Positions 59,916 to 64,000 of a DNA stretch of 64,000 nucleotides are shown in pieces; position 1 is the first letter of the stretch; each line of letters opens with the position of its first letter. Where the stretch lies: positions 2,170,001 through 2,234,000 of the forward strand of contig NZ_CP049935.1 of the NCBI RefSeq assembly GCF_011383005.1, in the 5' to 3' direction. The position numbers and the translations under genes were made by a program. The notes beneath the pieces were generated by a model, which saw only the letters and a program-made list of their open reading frames with translations, made no database searches and was not told the DNA's origin. The DNA comes from Phycicoccus sp. HDW14 (GTDB lineage: Bacteria; Actinomycetota; Actinomycetes; Actinomycetales; Dermatophilaceae).

Positions 59916-61058
59916 ATGTTCCGTCCCCTCGGCAGCCGGGCCGGTGTGCTCGCCGCCGCCGGCCTGACCGCTCTCGCGCTCGTCGCCTGTTCCCCGCCCA
60001 CCGACGAGGGCTCCGGCGACTCGTCGTCGAGCGGTGGCTCGTCGGCCAAGACGGCCACGAGCGCCGAGGAGCTCGGCGGCATGGACGCGCTCGTCGCGGC
60101 GGCCAAGAAGGAGGGCGAGCTCAACGTGATCGCCCTCCCGCCGGACTGGGCGAACTACGGCGAGGTCATCAAGGCCTTCCAGGCGAAGTACCCCGAGATC
60201 AAGGTGACGAGCGACCAGCCCGACGCCAGCAGCGCCGACGAGATCGCCACCGCGAAGCGGCTCAAGGGCCAGTCCGGCGCCCCCGACGTCTTCGACCTCG
60301 GTGCCGCGGTCGCGCTCGCCAACACCGACATGTACGCCAAGTACAAGGTCGCGACCTTCAACGACATCCCGGCCGACTTCAAGGACGCCGACGGTGCGTG
60401 GGTCAACGACTACGGCGGCTACATGAGCATCGGCTACGACTCGGCCAAGGTGCCGGCGCCCACGAGCGTCAAGGACCTCCTCAAGGCCGACTACAAGGGC
60501 AAGGTCGCCCTCAACGGCAACCCCACCGAGGCCGGGGCCGCCTTCGCCGGCGTCCAGATGGTCTCGATCTCCGAGGGCGGCACCGCCGGTGACCTCACCA
60601 AGGGCGTCGACTTCTTCAAGCAGCTGAAGAGCGCGGGCAACTTCCTGCCCGTCGACCCGACCGCCGCGACCGTCGAGTCGGGCCAGACCCCGCTCGTCAT
60701 CGACTGGGACTACCTCAACGCCGCGTACTCGGCGAAGCTCCCGACGTGGAAGGTCTTCGTGCCGAAGGAGGCCGTCGTCGCGGGCTACTACTACCAGGCG
60801 ATCAACGCCGACGCCCCGCACCCGGCCGCCGCGCGGCTGTGGCAGGAGTTCCTCTACAGCGACGACGGCCAGAACCTCTGGCTCAAGGGCGGCGCCCGTC
60901 CGGTCCGCTTCGACGCGATGAAGACCGCCGGCACGCTCGACGAGACGGCGGCCGCCGCGCTGCCGGCCGTCGAGGGCACCCCGGTCGTCCCGACCCAGGC
61001 CGACTCCGACAGCGGCAAGAAGTACCTCGCCGACAACTGGGCCAACGCGGTTGGCTGA
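59916..61058 (+). CDS. ABC transporter substrate-binding lipoprotein (Fe3+/polyamine/thiamine-like class)
   Basis: 380 residues. Lipobox LALVAC (Cys near residue 26), Ser/Gly linker, then a type II binding fold with EGELNVIALPPDWANYGEVIKAFQAKYP in parts (LPPDWANYGEVIKAF), GAPDVFDLGAAVAL, PTSVKDLLKADYKGKVAL, VIDWDYLNAAYSAKLPTWKVFVPKE and GARPVRFDAM. This pattern is shared by iron, thiamine, putrescine and phosphonate binders. First gene of a four-gene importer; the permease gene overlaps its end by 8 bases. Ligand unknown. Confidence 0.88.
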   Translation: MFRPLGSRAGVLAAAGLTALALVACSPPTDEGSGDSSSSGGSSAKTATSAEELGGMDALVAAAKKEGELNVIALPPDWANYGEVIKAFQAKYPEIKVTSDQPDASSADEIATAKRLKGQSGAPDVFDLGAAVALANTDMYAKYKVATFNDIPADFKDADGAWVNDYGGYMSIGYDSAKVPAPTSVKDLLKADYKGKVALNGNPTEAGAAFAGVQMVSISEGGTAGDLTKGVDFFKQLKSAGNFLPVDPTAATVESGQTPLVIDWDYLNAAYSAKLPTWKVFVPKEAVVAGYYYQAINADAPHPAAARLWQEFLYSDDGQNLWLKGGARPVRFDAMKTAGTLDETAAAALPAVEGTPVVPTQADSDSGKKYLADNWANAVG

Positions 61059-61944
61059 GTCGGCGACGGCCCGCCCCGCGGGGGCGCTGCGACGGCTGCG
61101 GCCGTCCGGCGCCCTCGCGGGGGTCGTGCCGTTCTTCGCCTACACCACCGTCTTCCTGCTGATCCCGACGCTCGTCGTCGTCATCGGCGCCTTCCTCGAC
61201 GGTGACAACCGGTTCACCCTCGGCAACCTCGACGGGCTGTCCTCGCCCTCGGTCGTCCGGGGGATCGTGCAGTCGCTCGTGCTGTCGGCGGTGACCTCGG
61301 TCGGCGGCGCGGCCATCGGTGGGCTGCTCGCCTACGCCGTCAGCACCGCGCGGGACGGGTCGGTCACCAAGCGGTTCTTCACCTCCCTCTGCGGCGTGCT
61401 GGCCCAGTTCGGCGGTGTCGCCCTGGCCTTCGCGTTCATCGCCTCGTTCGGCGGCACCGGCCTGCTGACCGTCCTGCTCGGCAAGGTCGGCGTCAGCACG
61501 GGGACCGGGTTCTGGCTCTACGAGTGGGACAGCGGGCTGATGCTCGTGTACCTGTACTTCCAGATCCCGCTGATGCTCATCGTCTTCCTGCCCGCCGTCG
61601 AGGGGCTGCGCCCGCAGTGGCGCGAGGCCACCGAGACCCTCGGCGGCACGACGTGGACCTACTGGCGCCGGGTCGCGGCGCCCATCCTCTTCCCGTCCTT
61701 CGTCGGCGCCACCCTGCTGCTCTTCACGAACGCCTTCTCCGCGTACGCGACGGCCAAGGCCCTCGTCTCGCAGGGCTCCCCGCTCATCCCGCTGCAGATC
61801 GGCAGCACCTTCACCTCCGAGGTCATCCTCGGGCAGGAGAACCTCGGCAAGGCGATGGCCCTGGCGATGGTCGCCGTCGTCGCCGTCGTCATGGCCGTGT
61901 ACGCCTGGCTCGACAAGCGCGCGAGCCGCTGGATGCAGCGATGA
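61051..61944 (+). CDS. ABC transporter permease (PotB-like)
   Basis: 297 residues, six spans. TTG at 61051 overlaps the binding-protein stop. VVPFFAYTTVFLLIPTLVVVIGAF opens, and the EAA coupling loop appears at WREATETLGGTTWTYWRRVAAPILFPS (EATETLGG, then RVAAPILFP). It pairs with the second permease encoded next. Confidence 0.9.
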   Translation: MAESATARPAGALRRLRPSGALAGVVPFFAYTTVFLLIPTLVVVIGAFLDGDNRFTLGNLDGLSSPSVVRGIVQSLVLSAVTSVGGAAIGGLLAYAVSTARDGSVTKRFFTSLCGVLAQFGGVALAFAFIASFGGTGLLTVLLGKVGVSTGTGFWLYEWDSGLMLVYLYFQIPLMLIVFLPAVEGLRPQWREATETLGGTTWTYWRRVAAPILFPSFVGATLLLFTNAFSAYATAKALVSQGSPLIPLQIGSTFTSEVILGQENLGKAMALAMVAVVAVVMAVYAWLDKRASRWMQR

Positions 61945-62792
61945 GCGGCCAGCGGGCCCGGTTCCGGCGCAAGCAGACCCTGCTGCGGTGGGTCGTCCTC
62001 GTCGTCGTGTTCCTGTTCTTCGTCCTCCCGCTGCTCGGCATGCTCGACTTCACGACGCAGGGGCCGGGCGGCCAGGGACGCACCCTCGCGACGTGGCGCA
62101 CGCTCGCCGACGTCAGCACCATCTCCGTCGACTACCCGGCGCTGCGCGAGGGGTTCCTCGCCTCGGTCGGGCTCGCGGTCATCACCCCGGTCGTCATGCT
62201 CCTGCTCCTCGTGCCGACGATGACGTGGGTGCGGCTGCGGCTGCCGGGGCTCTCGCGCACCGTCGAGTTCATCTGCCTCCTGCCGCTCACCGTGCCGGCC
62301 ATCGTCCTCGTCGTCGGCCTCACACCGGTCTACGCGTGGGTCTACTACTTCCTCGGCTCCTCGACGCTCACCCTGGCGCTGGCCTACGTCATCCTCGTGC
62401 TGCCGTACGCGTACCGCTCGCTCGACGCCGGCCTGCGCGCCATCGACGTGCGCACCCTCTCCGAGGCCGCCCGCTCCCTCGGGGCGAGCTGGTTCACGGT
62501 GATGTGGCGGGTCATCCTGCCCAACCTGCGCACCGCCGTCCTGTCCGCCTCGTTCCTCTCCGTCGCGCTCGTGCTCGGGGAGTTCACCATCGCGAACCTG
62601 TTCTCCAAGAAGAACCTCCAGGTCGCGATGTACGAGCTCGGCAAGTCCGACGCGAAGATCTCCGTCGCCGTCGGCCTCGCCGCCCTCGTGTTCGGCTTCG
62701 TCGTGCTCTTCGCGATGTCCTTCGTCGGCAGCGCTCGGGCCGGCACCTCCCCCTTCTCCCGCCTCCGCCGCCGCAAGGAGCCGTCCGCATGA
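61941..62792 (+). CDS. ABC transporter permease (PotC-like)
   Basis: 283 residues, six spans. ATG overlaps the first permease's stop (ATGA). RWVVLVVVFLFFVLPLLGML opens; the EAA loop is LSEAARSLGASWFTVMWRVILPNLRTA, and LPLTVPAIVLVVGL forms the central span. The tail is basic. Together with the first permease it forms a heterodimeric pore. Confidence 0.9.
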   Translation: MSGQRARFRRKQTLLRWVVLVVVFLFFVLPLLGMLDFTTQGPGGQGRTLATWRTLADVSTISVDYPALREGFLASVGLAVITPVVMLLLLVPTMTWVRLRLPGLSRTVEFICLLPLTVPAIVLVVGLTPVYAWVYYFLGSSTLTLALAYVILVLPYAYRSLDAGLRAIDVRTLSEAARSLGASWFTVMWRVILPNLRTAVLSASFLSVALVLGEFTIANLFSKKNLQVAMYELGKSDAKISVAVGLAALVFGFVVLFAMSFVGSARAGTSPFSRLRRRKEPSA

Positions 62793-63859
62793 GCGCCACC
62801 GCCACCGCGCAGGGCACGCCCGTCCAGCTGACCGACCTGCGCCGCGTCTACGGAGGCGTCGCCGCGCTCGACGGGCTGACGCTGCACCTCGAGCCCGGCG
62901 AGCTCGTCGCGCTGCTCGGGCCGTCCGGCTGCGGCAAGACCACCGCCCTGCGCTGCCTCGCCGGGCTCGAGGACCCCGACTCCGGCACCATCGAGGTCGG
63001 CGGCCGCGACGTCACCCGCATCCCGACGAACAAGCGCGACATGGGGATGGTCTTCCAGGCCTACAGCCTCTTCCCGCACATGACGGCCCGCCAGAACGTC
63101 GAGTTCGGCCTCGAGCTGCGGGGTCGCGACCGCTCGGCGCGCCGGGCCCGGGCCGCCGAGATGCTCGACCTCGTCGGGCTGGGGAAGCACGCCGACAAGT
63201 ACGCCCACCAGATGTCCGGCGGCCAGCAGCAGCGGGTGGCCCTGGCGCGCGCGCTGGCCATCGAGCCGCAGGTGCTGCTCCTCGACGAGCCGCTCTCGGC
63301 GCTCGACGCGAAGGTGCGCACCCAGCTGCGCGACGAGATCCGGCGCATCCAGCTCGAGGTCGGCACGACGACGCTGTTCGTCACGCACGACCAGGAGGAG
63401 GCGCTCGCCGTCGCCGACCGGGTCGGGGTCATGTCGACCGGCCGGCTCGAGCAGGTCGCCGCACCGGCCGAGCTCTACACCTCCCCGCGCACCCCGTTCG
63501 TCGCCGACTTCGTCGGGCTGACCAACCGGCTGCGCGCGCGGGTCGAGGGCGGCCGGGCCCAGGTGCTGGGCGGAAGCATCCCGCTGCTCGAGGGCTCGGC
63601 CACCGGCCCCGACGTCGTCGTGCTCGTGCGCCCGGAGGGGGTCACGGTCGCGCCGGCCGAGGGCGCGTCGGCCGCCGGGTCGGCGAGCGTCGTCAGCGCG
63701 AGCTTCCTCGGCGGGCACGGACGCGTCATCGCCCGCACCACCGACGACGAGCTGGTCACCGTGCAGGTGCCGAACACCGACGTCACGCGGTACCGGCCGG
63801 GCGACGCGGTGGTCCTCGGCCCCCGCGGCGACGCGGCCCTCGCCGTCTCGGCCGACTAG
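62789..63859 (+). CDS. ABC transporter ATP-binding protein (PotA/FbpC-like)
   Basis: 356 residues. Walker A LLGPSGCGKTTALRCLAG, Q-loop GMVFQAYSLFPHMTARQNVEFGL, signature QMSGGQQQRVALARAL, Walker B VLLLDEPLSALD and H-switch VTHDQEEALAVADRVGVM. A C-terminal TOBE-type domain (about 270-356) regulates such importers. ATG overlaps the permease stop (ATGA), so all four genes are coupled. Confidence 0.93.
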   Translation: MSATATAQGTPVQLTDLRRVYGGVAALDGLTLHLEPGELVALLGPSGCGKTTALRCLAGLEDPDSGTIEVGGRDVTRIPTNKRDMGMVFQAYSLFPHMTARQNVEFGLELRGRDRSARRARAAEMLDLVGLGKHADKYAHQMSGGQQQRVALARALAIEPQVLLLDEPLSALDAKVRTQLRDEIRRIQLEVGTTTLFVTHDQEEALAVADRVGVMSTGRLEQVAAPAELYTSPRTPFVADFVGLTNRLRARVEGGRAQVLGGSIPLLEGSATGPDVVVLVRPEGVTVAPAEGASAAGSASVVSASFLGGHGRVIARTTDDELVTVQVPNTDVTRYRPGDAVVLGPRGDAALAVSAD

Positions 63860-64000
63860 GCCGACCGGGCCGGCTGCCCGGGAGCGTCCGCCGCGACACC
63901 GCGACGGGCCAGCCGGTCGCCGACGACCACGAGCACGGCGGTGGCCGCGGCGAGCGTGGCCAGGGCCGTGGCGGCCCCGAGTCGCTCGTCGACGGCGAAG
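63856..64000 (-). CDS. C-terminal fragment of a membrane protein (partial)
   Basis: Only the last 47 residues lie in the window: one membrane segment (LGAATALATLAAATAVLVVVG), then a basic-to-polar tail ending RSA and TAG. Its stop overlaps the stop of the ATPase gene on the opposite strand (CTAG). The ending resembles ABC-permease or MFS C-termini; the family cannot be called. Confidence 0.55.
   Translation of the reverse strand, partial: FAVDERLGAATALATLAAATAVLVVVGDRLARRGVAADAPGQPARSA

Overview
The window is very GC-rich actinobacterial chromosome. GTG and occasional TTG starts are common, stop and start codons often overlap (ATGA or GTGA), the one SOS box is of the actinobacterial type, and F420-type enzymes, LCP proteins, a DUF222-HNH gene and acyl-CoA carboxylase epsilon and beta genes are present. 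My inference is a member of the Micrococcales, perhaps Intrasporangiaceae; nothing seen here fixes the genus. No rRNA, tRNA, CRISPR array, insertion sequence or prophage was recognised.

Layout. 1-6.4 kb is a cell-wall glycopolymer block: a TagF-type polymerase running off the left edge, four tandem hairpin repeats, and three LytR-CpsA-Psr (LCP) proteins. 6.4-7.6 kb holds an acyl-CoA dehydrogenase. 7.6-12.7 kb is the most unusual region: seven tightly coupled leftward genes that end in a Tat-exported protein with 20 cysteines and LGFP-like repeats. Upstream of it lie an unknown protein, a membrane protein, a 26-residue peptide, a MauD/TlpA-like thioredoxin, a MauE/DoxX-like protein and an LLM-family flavin/F420 oxidoreductase. 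It looks like methylamine-dehydrogenase light-chain maturation without the heavy chain. 12.7-25.9 kb carries a UDP-glucose dehydrogenase, an SOS-controlled DUF222-HNH protein, purE/purK, gtrA, a LysR/MFS pair with small enzymes, a two-component system, a class III cyclase and birA.

25.9-37.9 kb is acyl-CoA carboxylase territory: pccB and its epsilon subunit divergent from birA, then MOSC, DUF885, TetR, an antiporter with a UBP zinc finger, Maf, a permease-like protein with its winged-helix regulator, and a leucine/isovalerate-type FadE-AccD pair facing a MerR regulator. The biotin carboxylase/BCCP subunit that could serve both beta subunits lies at 55.9 kb. 38-45 kb has an exported VWA protein, a Ser/Thr kinase with an XRE regulator, a PfkB kinase and tryptophan 2,3-dioxygenase. 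43.5-52.3 kb is a LacI-controlled sugar regulon with divergent operons, two aldolases, LacC-like and FGGY kinases and a ribose-type ABC importer. 52.4-64 kb holds a DUF2157/GDYXXLXY pair, EamA/MarR, the carboxylase alpha subunit, a quinone reductase and a second ABC importer.

Two features recur across the window. First, many genes have a TANNNT hexamer 6-8 bases before the start codon, as expected for leaderless mRNAs. Second, seventeen places in otherwise intact genes need one extra G or C in a G/C run to restore the protein. All shift the frame the same way, so I read them as base deletions in the assembly rather than biology; the affected genes are reported as single genes with a frame break.
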